Below are positions 25,446 to 37,559 of a stretch of DNA of 64,000 nt, in pieces. The position numbers were made by a program, and so were the translations under genes. Origin of the DNA: Schistosoma mansoni (taxonomy: Eukaryota; Platyhelminthes; Trematoda; Strigeidida; Schistosomatidae); the NCBI RefSeq assembly GCF_000237925.1, contig NC_031502.1, forward strand, positions 26,355,951 through 26,419,950, given 5' to 3'. Every line of letters begins with the position of its first letter. Within the stretch, counting starts at the first letter, position 1. The notes under the pieces were generated by a model. The model had not been told where the DNA came from. It was given only the letters and a program-made list of their open reading frames with translations, and made no database searches.

Positions 25446-26672
25446 TAAGAGAGCTAGTTCTGTCCTAGGACTTAATGCTATGCCTACGCCAGCTAAGCCA
25501 CGGAGAGCAGCACCAGAGCTACCAGATATACGAAGCGTGAATAGAGTTGGTTCTTTATTTTGACATGGTGAGGTCAAATGAATGACGCTACTCGGATCCT
25601 GTTTGCGCGCTTCGGAGATGCAGCACACATCGATGGTGTGAGATTCTAAAGTCCTAGCTAAGGAAGCCTGTTGTCCTACTTGGCACAGTGGTTGGACGTT
25701 AAAAGCTCCTACATGTAGTTTAGAGCGTGGTTTCAGGAGACCAGGAATAACGTTCCGCGTCCTGGAATCGTTTGCCCTAGTGGTGCGAAGTGATAAAGGG
25801 ACGTGAAGAGGGTTATTCATGGAGATAATAGCGTTATTAGGTGTAGGAAGGATTTGATTGTGACCAACTTGGTCTCGTGTGCTGCTACGAGTATGGGGGC
25901 TGATATCACTTCCCGGCTATCCACATCGTGGAAGGGTATTTCTTGAGGGACCTGAAAAGGAAGTTGGATTAATGTTGGTCTTGACAACTTGGGAGCGTGA
26001 CCGTAGAGCCCAAGGGACAACTGCTTAAGGCCGGTCGTGCACGACCTTTTTGTGGGAGGTTTCTTACGTGTTAGCCCCGTTCTTCAAAGGGCCTTACTGC
26101 TGGAGACGGAAATCCGTGAGGTAAGGTGAGGCGTGACATTTGGGGGGTCGACGTTTTCTAACCCCCTCCTTCCTTGTGAGAAGGTAGCATCGTTGCAGAT
26201 ACTGGTTGTCTGAGGGAAACATCTTACTGCTGTCGCACTTCCAAGAGGTACAATCGTCACCGCAAAAAACCTAGGGAAAATGGAATGTAAAAACAAATGT
26301 ATTTCGCTTAAATCGAGCATTCCTTTATCGATATAAAAGCGGCTTCGTACCCCTGCAACTTGATAAAAAAGACCTTGTGGACCCAATTTATTTAATCCCC
26401 TGTAAGTCTTCATTGTTGGATCTGCAAATTTATTTCATTACGCCTTTGTTTCCATGGCAACAGACGTGTGATGTACTAGGAACAGGTGATAAACCGAAGG
26501 GCGAACTTCCGAATATGGGGTTCAGTTATCTGTGTTTCATTCAGACCTACTGTTACTGACCAAGGTTATTCACCAATTCAGTGAAAACATTAGCTGTGTT
26601 TTGGGCTGTTAAAAGACTTCATAAATATTTATTTGGAAGGAAGTTTACCAGTTTTACTGATCTTGAAGCTAT

Positions 26673-27000
26673 TGAAGATACGACTAGTATTCTAGTTTTA
26701 CAACAAGCAACCAGTAACACCTTCTATATTCGAATCGTCCCCCAACCATTTAAAATCAGAAGTCAGATGAGAAGAGATCGGAAAGATATATTTGATACGT
26801 TATCAATATATCGAGAAACGTTTACTCTAATCTGGCTAGTGAACGTAGGAGCTGTGTCGCACGCTGAGTCGTAACGTGATCTGGTGCGGATGCCTGACCG
26901 AACGCCTTCAGTTAAACAAGTCCACTTATAACAATGTGGTCAGCATCCAATGTCGAACACCTAATGAGCTATTGATTCTGTGGAATTATTTACAGCTACA
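26673..27000 (-). repeat. 3' LTR of the Boudicca-like element
   Basis: 328 bp, TG...CA ends (TGAAGATACG at the left edge on the plus strand, GCTACA at the right). Matches 31653-31980 base for base except in the outermost ~50 bp of U3. Confidence 0.9.
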
Positions 27001-27025
27001 GATCACTCCCCCCCCCTAGTGAGGT
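27001..27025 (-). other. Polypurine tract next to the 3' LTR
   Basis: On the minus strand TAGGGGGGGGAGTGATC abuts the LTR start, the expected position for plus-strand priming in LTR elements. Confidence 0.7.
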
Positions 27026-27373
27026 AGTGATGACCCTAAGACGTACCAGCCAGAATTTTAAACCCAACGAGTTTGTCGTTGGCGAACACTCTTCCGATAG
27101 CTTGCTATGTTTAGCAGCGTCTGGTCGTCTTTCTTTACACTTAGGGACCATGAAGTACAACGTAGTAATAAGAAAACAAAGTTAAATGAAAATTTTGGTT
27201 CCTTGTGAAACTTCGTCGTTCTTTTCCAGCCGTCCTGGGAAAGAAAAAATCGAACGTGTGAGTGCATATTGAAATACACGTACTTGCGTAAGGACACAAG
27301 GTGAGCGGAAAAAAGTAAATAAACTACTACGCTTGCGACAGCGTAAAAGCGACTGTAAAAAATTGGTTTTTCT

Positions 27374-27378
<5 letters not shown>

Positions 27379-27406
<28 letters not shown>
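27379..27406. repeat. (TA)n microsatellite, about 14 units
   Basis: Uninterrupted TA run inside the 3' non-coding part of the Boudicca-like element. Confidence 0.9.
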
Positions 27407-27409
<3 letters not shown>

Positions 27410-30400
27410 GTATACGTTCATTGGTAAAAAATTGTTTGTTTTGTTTTTTTGGAATAAATACACAAAAATGAGCATATCAAAAGAAATTCCTTTTTTATAA
27501 TAAACAATGCAAAGGGAATTCGAGATAAACTTTGTGTCCTACGAGCAATAGTCGTTTAAATGTTCTGGAAATCTTACTCTTTTTCCAGAACGCGTTGCCT
27601 TAAGTTTATTTTCCTACATTGACGAAGTATCAAGGTGCGTGTTGGCTGTCGTGTGGGGTACTTCAGGTATAGGAGCCATGTCGTTCGATTGTACCGAAGG
27701 AAATCAACGTAGATAGGGTTTCCTTCTAAGTACGCTGCTTCGAGGCGATCGATACTGATGCTATCGTTCGTGCCGTTCTTATCGACTACATAGTACTTAG
27801 GTTCATGTTGAAGAACTTTGAGGGGTCCTTCGTATGCTGATTCGAGAGGTCGTCGATGTGAGTCTCGACGAACGAAGACGTGTGTACTATGTCGTAATTC
27901 AGGTTGAACGAAAACATCAGTTGATTGTGGTCGAGTGTGAGCAGGTTTAACTGAACGCATTGTCTTTGTAAGCCTGCTCGTGTAAGAGTTTAGATCCATA
28001 ATCATTGAAGAAGTCGAAGGATCAACGAATTCTCCTGGAAGTTGGAGTGTCGTTCCATAAACGAGTTGAGATGCAGTGTATCCAACGCCAGCTTTCACTG
28101 CATTGCGGATACCTAGCAAGACGAGTGGAAGAGCGTCTGTCCACTGTGAAACGTTCGTAGCTGATAATGAAGCTTTTAGTTGTTGGTGAAAGCGCTCTAC
28201 CAACCCGTTTGCTTGTGGGTGGTAGGCGGTCGTTTGGAAGCGAGTGATTCCTAATAGTGTGGTCAGACAACGGAAAAGTCCAGATTCAAACTGGCGTCCG
28301 CGGTCTGTAGTGATGGTTGAAGAACAGCCAAAACTCGCTACCCATCGCGAGCCACTGTCTCAGAAGTAATGTCCTTGATAGGCACTGCTTCTGGCCATCA
28401 AGTGAAACGGTCTACGCATGTTAAGAGATATGAGTATCCGTTAGAATCGGGTAAGCGTCCTACCAAATCTAGATGAACGTAGTCGAAACGAGCATCGGAG
28501 GTTTTGAAAGAGCTCAAGGGACATTTGTTGTGTCTTATGACCTTAGATTTCTGACAGCTTACACAGGAGCGTGCCCACTCCCTCACGTCTTTAATCATGC
28601 CAGGCCAGCAAAAGCGTTCGGCTATAATTTTGACTGTTGCACGAGCACCTAGGTGAGATTGTGCAACGTATTGAAGATGTTGCGTCGATAATGTTTTGGT
28701 ACTATTGGACGATCCCTACCTGTAGATGTGTTTCAAAGTAAGGTTTCCTTACCTGTTCCCATCTGCTTAATACATAGTTTAAGGGTTGTCGAGGATAACT
28801 GATGCTGAAGATCAGTGTCTTCTTGAAGCTGAGAGAGTTTAAGAAGGTCGATTCCTTGGAAACTGTTCAAGGAACTGATACGAGACAAAGCGTCTGCGAC
28901 TACATTGTTTGCTCCAGAAATGTGTTGTCTATCTGAAGTAAACTTCGAAATGTAATCCAGTCGTCGAGACTCTCGAGGTGAGTACTTATTTGAGGATGAG
29001 CTGAAAGAGAAAGCAAGAGGTTTATGGTCGGTAAAAAGCGTGAATTCTCTTCCTTCGATGGAATGTTGGAAATGCCGTACAGCACAATACATAGCCAGGA
29101 GTTCCCTACCGAACGTGCTGTACCTAGATTCCGCGTCCAGCAACCGTCTCGAGAAAAATCCTAATGGCTGCCAAGAGTTGTTAACCCATTGTTGTAAGAC
29201 TCCTCCGATTGCTGAGTCGGATGTGTCTTTTGCTATACTAATGGGTGCTTGAGTGTCCTGATGTGAGAGCAGGGTTGCCTTAGCGATATGTTCCTTAACT
29301 GTAGAGAATGCTCTTCGCGCGGTGTCATCTAGACTAATTGATTTCGCATTTACACGAAGTTGGTCGGTTAACGTTTTCATAAGGGACGCGCTTTAGGTAT
29401 AAACCGTCTATAGAAACGTACAAGGCCGTTAAAATGGCGCAACTGCTGAAACGTGGTCGGTTCTGGGTAATCCAGAGTGGCCGCCACTTTGCTTCTAAGG
29501 GGTCGGATGCCTTGGACATCGATAGTGTGTCCTAAGAAGTCTAGGGAGTTTGTTCCGATTTGGCATTTCTGAATGTTGACAGTAATACCATGCCTTTGGA
29601 GTCGTTCGAAAACAATGTTCAGGTGCTGGAGATGTGATCTCTGTCCGGACTTGCTATTTGACAGTCATCAACATACGCATGTATGAAGTTGAGACCTCAG
29701 AAGTCGTCGTCTATGAACCTTTGGGAGGCTTGAGCGGCATTTATTAGGCCAAAAGGCATTCGTAAGAATTCGTAAAGTCCGAAAGGAGTTATGATGGCGG
29801 TTTTCGGAATGTCGTCAGTTGCCATATATATTTGGTTGTAAGCCTTAACTAAGTCGATTTTCGAAAAGACAGTTGTACGTTTCAAGGTAGCTGTCAAATC
29901 GTGGATGTGATGCAACGGGTAACGATCGGGAATGGCTTTAGCATTCAGACGCCGATAATCACCAGTTGGACGCCAATCATTGCTGTCCTTTTTAGGGACC
30001 ATGTGCAAAAGAGATGACCATGGACTATTTGATGGTCGAATTATCCCTAATTATATCATGTGGTCGAATTCGTTTTTAGCCAACCTAAGCTTTTCGGGAG
30101 CCAGTCAGCGTGCTTTTGAGAATACAGGTGGTCCTGTAGTCGAGATGTGATGTGTAACATTGTTGGTTACACAAGGCAATTTCGGTTGTGGTTGATATAT
30201 CCCGGAGTATTTATCAAGTAATGGTTGTTATAAGAGGTCTATAGTGTGCTTAATTGTGACTGGAGATAATCTGCAACCAGAAAAAGGAGTTACGCAAACA
30301 GATAACTTAGTGTTTCCGTCTATTAACCTTCGTTTGCGTGTGTCGATGAGTAGATTGTGGTATTGTAACAGGTCTATACAAATGACTGGCATAGAGACAT

Positions 30401-31633
30401 CTGCGACCACGAAAATCCAGTGAATGGGTTTGCGTAAACCCGTGTTAAGGTAGACGTACCTTTTACCATACGTGGCGATCGGTTTTCCGTTTGCCTCCTG
30501 TAAACTTAAAATAGACCCGTGAAGCCTGTCGTTAGAATTTGTGGGAAGAACGCTAACTTCTGCGCCAGTGTCGACGAGGTAGCGAACTTTCGTGGTCACA
30601 TCCATGAGGTATAACAGACGGCTGTGTTCGCCGACTACGGTTGCCATTAACGCGTGCCGGCTGGGAAGTTTCCCGAATTCTTATTCGTGTCAGTCGCCTT
30701 GGAGATCAGGTAATTGCTGCGCTTCCTGCAATCTCTAGAAGATTTGCCATACTGGTTATGATACCAGCACCAGTTGGGATTATCTGTCTCTCGACCACGA
30801 GAGACAGATCGCCCACATGATACGCTTCTTTGAGCGGTTCTTGACTGACTACGGTCATTACGAAATCTAAGATATCGTGTTAGTGTATGACATAATTCGG
30901 TGATGTCATTCTGGGTCGTTTGAGGTTTTCTTTGACTGAAAAAACCTCGGGGCTAGAAGATTTCGTAATTTCTAAAATGCGATCCGCAGATGCAGCCAGT
31001 TCGTCTACGGCGTTGTTTTGAAACGGGACAAGAACTGCTTGCACCTGTTTCGGGAGTTTAGATAAGAAGAGCTGTTTAAATAGGCCATCATTGAGAGTTC
31101 TTTGACCTATCACCTCTCTCATCCTTAACAGCATGTCTGTCGCGGAACCATATTGCAGGTCGGTATTGTTAAGGAGTTGATCCAACCGTTGTCGATCGGT
31201 TAGATCTCCGCGTTTTAGAGCCGATCGTTTTAGACTTTCGTAAGATTCTGAAACATCGCTAGTAAACATACTAGGTGTTACGTACCTGTTGAATTCGCGC
31301 GGTAATGCCTTAACCACCGCGAGGAATTGTGTGCGCGAGTCCGTGATTCCGTGCCCGCAAAAGTCAGCTTCTGCGTAGCAGAACCAGGCTTCGATATTAT
31401 CAGGCCAAAAGGGCGTTAAGTGAATCGAGGGTGAGGGAATAGTTTTTGACATAGATACCTTGGGTGTCTGTTCCGTCATAGTATTATAAAAAACGAAAAA
31501 TATATAATTAAAATATATCCGAAAAAGTCGAAAACAAGGTATATCACAATATATAAAAGTCAAATAAAGAAAAACAATGAATAATGAAGTTCCAAAAAGG
31601 AACAGACTCACAGCTTATCGTTTGGTGTACCAG

Positions 31634-31651
31634 ATCACGTCCGTCTCACCA
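31634..31651 (-). other. Primer binding site, tRNA-Trp type
   Basis: On the minus strand TGGTGAGACGGACGTGAT starts 1 bp after the 5' LTR. It resembles the complement of the tRNA-Trp 3' end, the primer reported for the CsRn1 clade. Confidence 0.65.
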
Positions 31652-31652
31652 C

Positions 31653-31980
31653 TGAAGATACGACTAGTATTCTAGTTTTACAACAAGCAACCAGTAACAC
31701 CTTCTATATTCGAATCGTCCCCCAACCATTTAAAATCAGAAGTCAGATGAGAAGAGATCGGAAAGATATATTTGATACGTTATCAATATATCGAGAAACG
31801 TTTACTCTAATCTGGCTAGTGAACGTAGGAGCTGTGTCGCACGCTGAGTCGTAACGTGATCTGGTGCGGATGCCTGACCGAACGCCTTCAGTTAAACAAG
31901 TCCACTTATAACAATGTGGTCAGCATCCAATGTCGAACACTTAATGAGCTATTGATTTTGGGGTATTATTTACATTTACA
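31653..31980 (-). repeat. 5' LTR of the Boudicca-like element
   Basis: 328 bp with TG/CA ends. It abuts host gypsy RNase H sequence on its right, which shows the nesting. Confidence 0.9.
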
Positions 31981-33203
31981 TTATGAAGTTCGTCCATCAT
32001 CCTTAAGAGTCCTTAGCACGTTCCTCAGCTGCTATGGTTCAACGATAGAGTATTGCTTTGAGTGCCTATGACTATACAGTTCAGCACAGGAGTGCAAAAG
32101 GAATCCAACATGTTGACTACATTCCTTTACAATCATCACGAGACAGACCTGATAATACTTCAGACTGTTTATTAGTGCAGCCCGTTACCGGTGTGACGTC
32201 CAGATCTCATTAGAGAAACTCGTAGATACTTTGGAAATATACTCAGTGCTATACGGAAAGGTTGGAATGCTGATCTGAAACGTAGATTTCCTGTCTATAA
32301 TTCGAAGCGGGATGAGTTATCTACTACTCCTGGTGGTATTTTGTGTCTAAATGTTTGTGTTGTTATTCCTCCTTGATTGCGCGAATTTGTCCTTGAAGAT
32401 CTTCATAGTGGACATCTAGATGTTGAGAAAATGAAGTTCTTGGCAAGGCTCACATGTTGGTGGCCAGAGATAAATGCAGATATATGTCGCACAGCAAACA
32501 ATTGTAAGAGATGTCATAAGCTAAAAAGTCAGCCTTCGAAGTGGACTCCATGGCCAGTGTCGTCTGAGGCCAGGCAAAGAATTCCTGCAGACTATTGTGG
32601 TCCATTTCTCGGCAAATACTATGCACTTGTATTTATTGATTCTTTTTCTAAGTGGCCTGAAGTTTTTTTCACAAGTTCACTGAATTCTGACTTCACAATC
32701 GAAGCATTAAGGAAGGTATTTAGTCGAGAAGAGGTTCACATGGTTTTAGTGACTGATAATGGCTATCGTTTCGCTGCACATGTAGTCACTAATTGGTTGA
32801 ATGGTATAGAGTGCAGACATCTGTTTACTGCTAATAGGCACCCTTGTTCAAATGGCCAGGCAGATAATTTCGTCAGGACATAGAAAATTGCTATTGATTC
32901 TATTGCCGCTTCAACATTTAATGAACTGGAGAGGAGAGGAGATGCATTTATACTTCAATATAGAAATGCCAAACATTCTGTGACGGAAGAGACTTCATCA
33001 AAGCTATTAAAAGGAAGAATTCTTCGTTCGAATACGGGGTATTTGGAGTCTGCAGAAGTTACATATTATCGTGGGAATGTTAGAAAATCTATGGTGAGAA
33101 TTCTGGATATCAATGACTTCAGTATACATAACCGACATGTTGATCAAATACAATTCCAGGACCCAGGTGAGTCTGTTCCAACTTCGGTTGTTAATTCTAA
33201 TAC

Positions 33204-33531
33204 TGTAGCTAAAAATAATTCCACAGAATCAATAGCTCATTAAGTGTTCGACATTGGATGCTGACCACATTGTTATAAGTGGACTTGTTTAACTGAAGGC
33301 GTTCGGTCAGGCATCCGCACCAGATCACGTTACGACTCAGCGTGCGACACAGCTCCTACGTTCACTAGCCAGATTAGAGTAAACGTTTCTCGATATATTG
33401 ATAACGTATCAAATATATCTTTCCGATCTCTTCTCATCTGACTTCTGATTTTAAATGGTTGGGGGACGATTCGAATATAGAAGGTGTTACTGGTTGCTAG
33501 TTGTCAAACTAGAATACTGGTCGTATCTTCA
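33204..33531 (+). repeat. Solo Boudicca-like LTR in opposite orientation
   Basis: A 328-bp copy of the same LTR reverse-complemented relative to the nested element, running from TGTAGC to CTTCA. It is flanked by ATAC at 33200-33203 and 33532-33535, a 4-bp target duplication, and no internal element sequence belongs to it. It lies in the C-terminal part of the host gypsy integrase gene. Confidence 0.82.
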
Positions 33532-33832
33532 ATACTAACGAGTGAATTCGAGATAATACAGAGTTTGCATTCAATAAACTGTCTGACAGACGTAAGGGGA
33601 ACTTAAGAAGAAGACGTACAATCGATATAAGACACTGACACTCCAATTTGAGCTGTGGCGAGTGTAGTGTTTGAATGAAACGATGACTCCTCTGTATAGA
33701 TGACTGTTTTGATTTTGAATTCAGAATACAGTACATACATTCGCTCTTGCTCATGCAATACTTGATTAAATTGCGTTATTGCTGGGACTACTAGTTCATA
33801 CCATAATTCTAATTATCTTGAATATCACAGGC

Positions 33833-35337
33833 CCGTAGGTGCTACTTCGATGTTGGGTGGGTTCAGTGGAGCTGATCGATACAAGAGTTCTTTGAAATGC
33901 TCTACCCATCTGTTTCGTTGTTCTTCAATGTTGGTGATTACTTTGCCTTCCTTGCTTTCACTGGTCGTTCTGGTTTTCGGCTATTCCCAGCGAGCTTCTT
34001 TATTATATCATACAGTTGTCTTATGTTCGTTTCTCTTGCAGCCTTTTCCGCCGTCACTGTAGATTCTTTAACATATTTACGTTTGTCGGTTCTGATGCCT
34101 CTCTTCATATAATTGTTTACTTCTGTGTATTCGGCTTGTGATTTGACTTTTTCTGCTCTTGTTCGGCAGGTATTGATTGCTGCCTTCTTGTTCCTCCATT
34201 CTTCAGTCTTATGTAGTGTATCAACAGTGATCCACTCCGTGATGGTGCTTCTTGTGGCCCAGAACCTCCTGACATGTTGAGATGATCGCCTTCTTTTTCT
34301 CTTTCCCGTTGCTCTCCATAGTAGTTCCCTCTCCATTGAGTAGGTCATGAAAGGCCTGGAAACTGTTGCTGAGGGCTATCTTGATTTCGTTGAGTTTGTC
34401 AGTATCCCGAAGAAAATCCGTATTATACTTTTGTGATGTTGTCCGCCCCCTTGTCCAGTGCTTCTTAAGTTTCAATTTCATCTTGGTGACCATGAAGTAA
34501 TGATCTGATGCTATATCAGCCCCTCTCCTGGTTCTCACGTCCTCCTGAACCTTTTGTTAATGCAGATATGGTCGATTTCGTTCTGTGTAGTGTGACCAGA
34601 TGAAATCCAAGTGGCTTCGTGTGTGCGTTTATGTGGGAATATGGTGCCACCTACGACCAGTCTATTGAAGGCACACAGGTTTGCAAATCTCTCACCATTT
34701 TTGTTCCTTTCTCCCACTTCATGTCGTCCCATGATGTCTTCGTATCTAGTGTTGTTCATTCCAACCTTGGCATTTAAATCTCCCATCAGAATGGTCAGGT
34801 CCTTTGTTGGGCACTTCTTGCCAATTGACTGCAGCCTATCGTAGAATTGATCTTTAACATCTTCATCGTAGTCGTTGGTAGGCGCATAGGTTTGGATGAC
34901 GTTCATTGTAATGCTCTCTTTCTTCGTTTTGAAAGCTTTGATGATCCTTGAATCATGAGATTCCCATCCTATGAGTGCATCTTATGCTTAGTTGGACAGC
35001 ATAAGTGCAACGTCTTGTGTGTGGAGCATTTTCTTCTTCATGGCTTGATTATATCAGTGGCTCTCCTGAAGCTAGTCTTTGTTGGTCAACCTGCGCCCAA
35101 TGTGTTTCACTGATTCCAAGAACCTCCAGGTTGTATCTTTTCATTTCTGCCGTAACTGGGATGGCTCTCACGGTACCCCATATTGTACGAACATCCCATT
35201 GGTTGCTCAGAAGAGTCATCAGCCTCGTGACTTCCGAGGGAACTTGGCTTTCACCATGAAATGTAATAATTCTTTTAAATGAAGACCATCTAAATACCAG
35301 GGATGAGTTAAAATGGTTTGAATAATTTTTCCTTTTG
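33833..35337 (-). mobile_element. SR2/RTE-like LINE, 5' UTR and endonuclease half
   Basis: On the minus strand the 5' UTR (35337-35200) leads to an endonuclease region with NVIQTYAPTNDYDE, DLTILMGDLNAKVG and TTQNEIDHICINKRF (34906-34535), then the linker to about 33850. The RT half is missing. Frames are broken. Its 5' end directly abuts the edge of duplication A at 35338. Confidence 0.8.
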
Positions 35338-35546
35338 TCCCAACTCCTAATGGTGCTAAAAACATAGTCCCAGACTCATCGCCTGCTGCAGTAAGACTTC
35401 CGTCATCCAGTTCCGTTCGCCAAACAGCTGACGCTACATCGAATCAGAAAGATTCAACTAAAGTACCCTTATGTCTGATAAAACTAGTCCGATCCATTGT
35501 TAGAACTTTTTATTCAAGAAGACATTCTCTCATCGTTGACATGCTG
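35338..35546 (+). pseudogene. Truncated copy of the TFIIE-alpha first exon
   Basis: Carries the same coding sequence as 5574-5782 (VPLCLIKLVRSIVRTFYSRE, EHSLIVDML, GTAAG donor) but lacks the first eight or so codons, including the ATG, because the duplication edge falls inside the exon. No other TFIIE exon follows on the plus strand. It is a dead by-product of duplication A. Confidence 0.78.
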
Positions 35547-36736
35547 GTAAGAGCTGATATAAAGTTATATTGTTACTTTTAAATGATCGTATTTTAATAT
35601 TTTCACGATAAATTTTAGTCTTCATATCCATCTACTATCATATAATTTAATCTAAATATTGACTGATATCAGCTACGAAATAGAAAAGTACCTGTCAGAA
35701 ATGTAAATACCAGCTTGACCCTGCAAACAAGTCAAGGTATTTCAACTGAATCACTTGTTATTTGAAGTCCTATTATCCTAGGGAGTTGATTAAATAGTAT
35801 AGAAATTGGAGATAACCTCGAGTCCACGGAGTCATGCTGCTAACTGTATCCAGGTGCACCAACAATCATTTTTATCCACAGAACACCTGTGACGACAATA
35901 CTTTTCCACTTTCAGAAGAGGGAACTGAGAAGACGGCCTCAGAAATATCATGCAACCTTACCTAGTTCTGGAGATAGGGAGTAAGAGTTGTTAAGGCTGC
36001 ATTAAAATACTGGAAACAAACTTCCCCAGAAATCCCCTTGTGACCAAGCTCAAGCAGTTGTCTTTTGGGGTCTAATGCCACATTCCCGATCCAATAAAAT
36101 TATTAATGTCCAGTCCTTTTGTCAGATTTAACACAAGGAGATGTCCATCCACCATCTGAGCGTCCGTAAAGTTCCGATCACCAGCAGACTACGAGCACCA
36201 TTCTATTCATTGTCAATCTATTTCGTTTTGCAAATTTTCTGTTTCTGTTACCAATCTCTCGTCTTTTCCTGCATGTGCAACCAATGACAATGGTTTGAGG
36301 TTACAAAATTTTATCTCCTTTCCCCCGAAATGTTGCTCAAAATCTCATGTTTGAACTCTACGTCAAGTCGCATAGCAGGGGTTGCCAGTCAGAAATCTGC
36401 AATTATGTGCCAGTCAGTCAGTCAGCGACAACGTAGGACAATTATGTGCCACAGGTATATGTTGTATCTCTGAACACTTCATATTAGACTCAAGTGAGAC
36501 TGTTCACTTGACCAACTGCTTGTTTCTAGTTGAGTGTAAATACGTCATGAAGTTGAAAAATAGGAACAACACTTCTAAACTAGATGTCAGTCGCTTGTTT
36601 AGCGAGTTACACAGTTACCCGCTTATGGTTTCTTTACACTCCCCAACGCAATAAAAAGTGGATCGTACTGAAGGCTTTCCAACTTCCGAATAACTCCTGG
36701 CAAACATTTTGTTCTTAACGGTTTTCATATATATTT

Positions 36737-37221
36737 GTGACGCAACTGAGTATCAGTTCGGTTATCGGGGCATTCGTAACTAGATCAAATAAAGGTATCG
36801 GACTCAGTGTTGTCGAGAAACTTTTGAAATTATACCGCCCCTCAGAAGAATGGGATGTGTTTCTAACAGGTGACCATCTATCAACTAATAATTTAGTAGC
36901 TCGTAGTATTGGACTTGGTCAGGAAGCTGTGAAGAAGCCCAGTAACGAGGGTCTGGATGTTAAGTTTCATCAACTAAATATAACAGATCGAGATGGTGGA
37001 ATAGCATTCCTAACGTTTGTAGGGAAAAACTATCCTAATGGTATCACCATTGCAGTAAATAATGCTGAAATTGCCTACTAAGTCGTTTTATTACTTTGAC
37101 GTATCTCTATAGGCTATCTGGTTCCATTCAGTAATCAAGCACGTAATTTGGTGAACACCAACTTTACTTCAACCATTAATTTCACGAAAGAGTTTATTCC
37201 TTTACTAACTGAAAATGTCAG
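36737..37221 (+). pseudogene. Carbonyl reductase-like pseudogene, right copy
   Basis: Mirror copy of 3899-4383 with the same damaged TGxxxGxG motif, the NNAE change, the stop after IAY and the downstream TSTINFTKEFIPLL block. The shared lesions show that the gene was already dead when segment A was duplicated. Confidence 0.72.
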
Positions 37222-37559
37222 GAGCAGTTCATACTCTTAAAACTAGTCAATATTTCTGCTGCTCTCATCCTCCATTTGTTTTCAAAAAGCCCAGTAATGA
37301 TCTGTACGGAAAACTTGTCGGCCCTTATGGTGGGAATTGTAAGGTATGGTTTTACTGAAATGAATTCTAAATCAAAGATTCTAGTTCAGTAACGCGACTG
37401 TCTTTTTTGCTGGAATGCGTGTAATATGCCCGACCGTAGTTGCTGTCGTGGCGTGGTGGTCAAACTTGCGTATTATAACGACTCAACTGAGCTATATTGG
37501 CTGAAACACATGTCCCTTTAGGTCCTACCATGCCAGTTTGGTTGGTTGGAGGACGTCAA

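Larger units (their letters stand above)
21297..26270 (-). mobile_element. LINE-A copy split by a gypsy-type element
   Basis: The 5' UTR and endonuclease start (LHVGAFNVQPLC, TLESHTIDVCCISEA, GVGIALS) lie at 26270-25446. The coding sequence resumes at 22702 with the next residues of the family (DWIPVDS, CAVRLNG) and continues through the endonuclease motif VIVAGDFNAQVG to about 22200, then a linker region (22004-21648). The RT domain is absent; the copy jumps to the 3' UTR and ends with a GTGACTGACTGAAAT tail at 21297 on the minus strand. It was therefore a non-autonomous LINE even before the gypsy-type insert split it at the LL/DW codons. Confidence 0.78.
26673..31980 (-). mobile_element. 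Boudicca-like Ty3/gypsy LTR retrotransposon, nested
   Basis: A 5308-bp element with 328-bp LTRs at both ends. On the minus strand from the right come the 5' LTR, a Trp-type primer site, gag (about 31490-30880), protease with VDTGAEVSVLP (30647-30228), RT (30008-29697, with DWRPTGDYRRLN and FGLYEFLRMPFGL), RNase H (29380-28733), integrase (about 28600-27574), a polypurine tract and the 3' LTR. LTR length and layout fit Boudicca of Schistosoma mansoni (about 5.9 kb, recalled). The LTRs differ at about 6 of 328 sites, so it is fairly young. The internal part has several breaks; it is a fossil. Confidence 0.85.
26560..33620 (+). mobile_element. Second Ty3/gypsy fossil (K02A2.6-like pol), carrying nested LTR insertions
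   Basis: On the plus strand an RNase H piece (LAVFWAVKRLHKYLFGRKFT) lies just left of 26673, and the end of RNase H (HYEVRPSS) resumes right of 31980. It is followed by an integrase with an H2C2-type start (LHSGHLDVEKMKFLARLTCW) and a core with FIDSFSKWPEVF and VTDNG at 32377-32883, with a C-terminal part to about 33243. A Boudicca-like element sits between the RNase H parts and a solo LTR in the C-terminal part. Incomplete, several breaks, and older than both inserts. Confidence 0.7.

Noticed and set aside
27001-33620. A host gene with protease or integrase activity
   Set aside because: LTRs, primer site, polypurine tract and domain order show LTR retrotransposons.
36405-36440. Short direct GTCAGTCAGTCAG run as a CRISPR-like or satellite array
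   Set aside because: Only a few 4-bp units; it resembles LINE-A tail debris.
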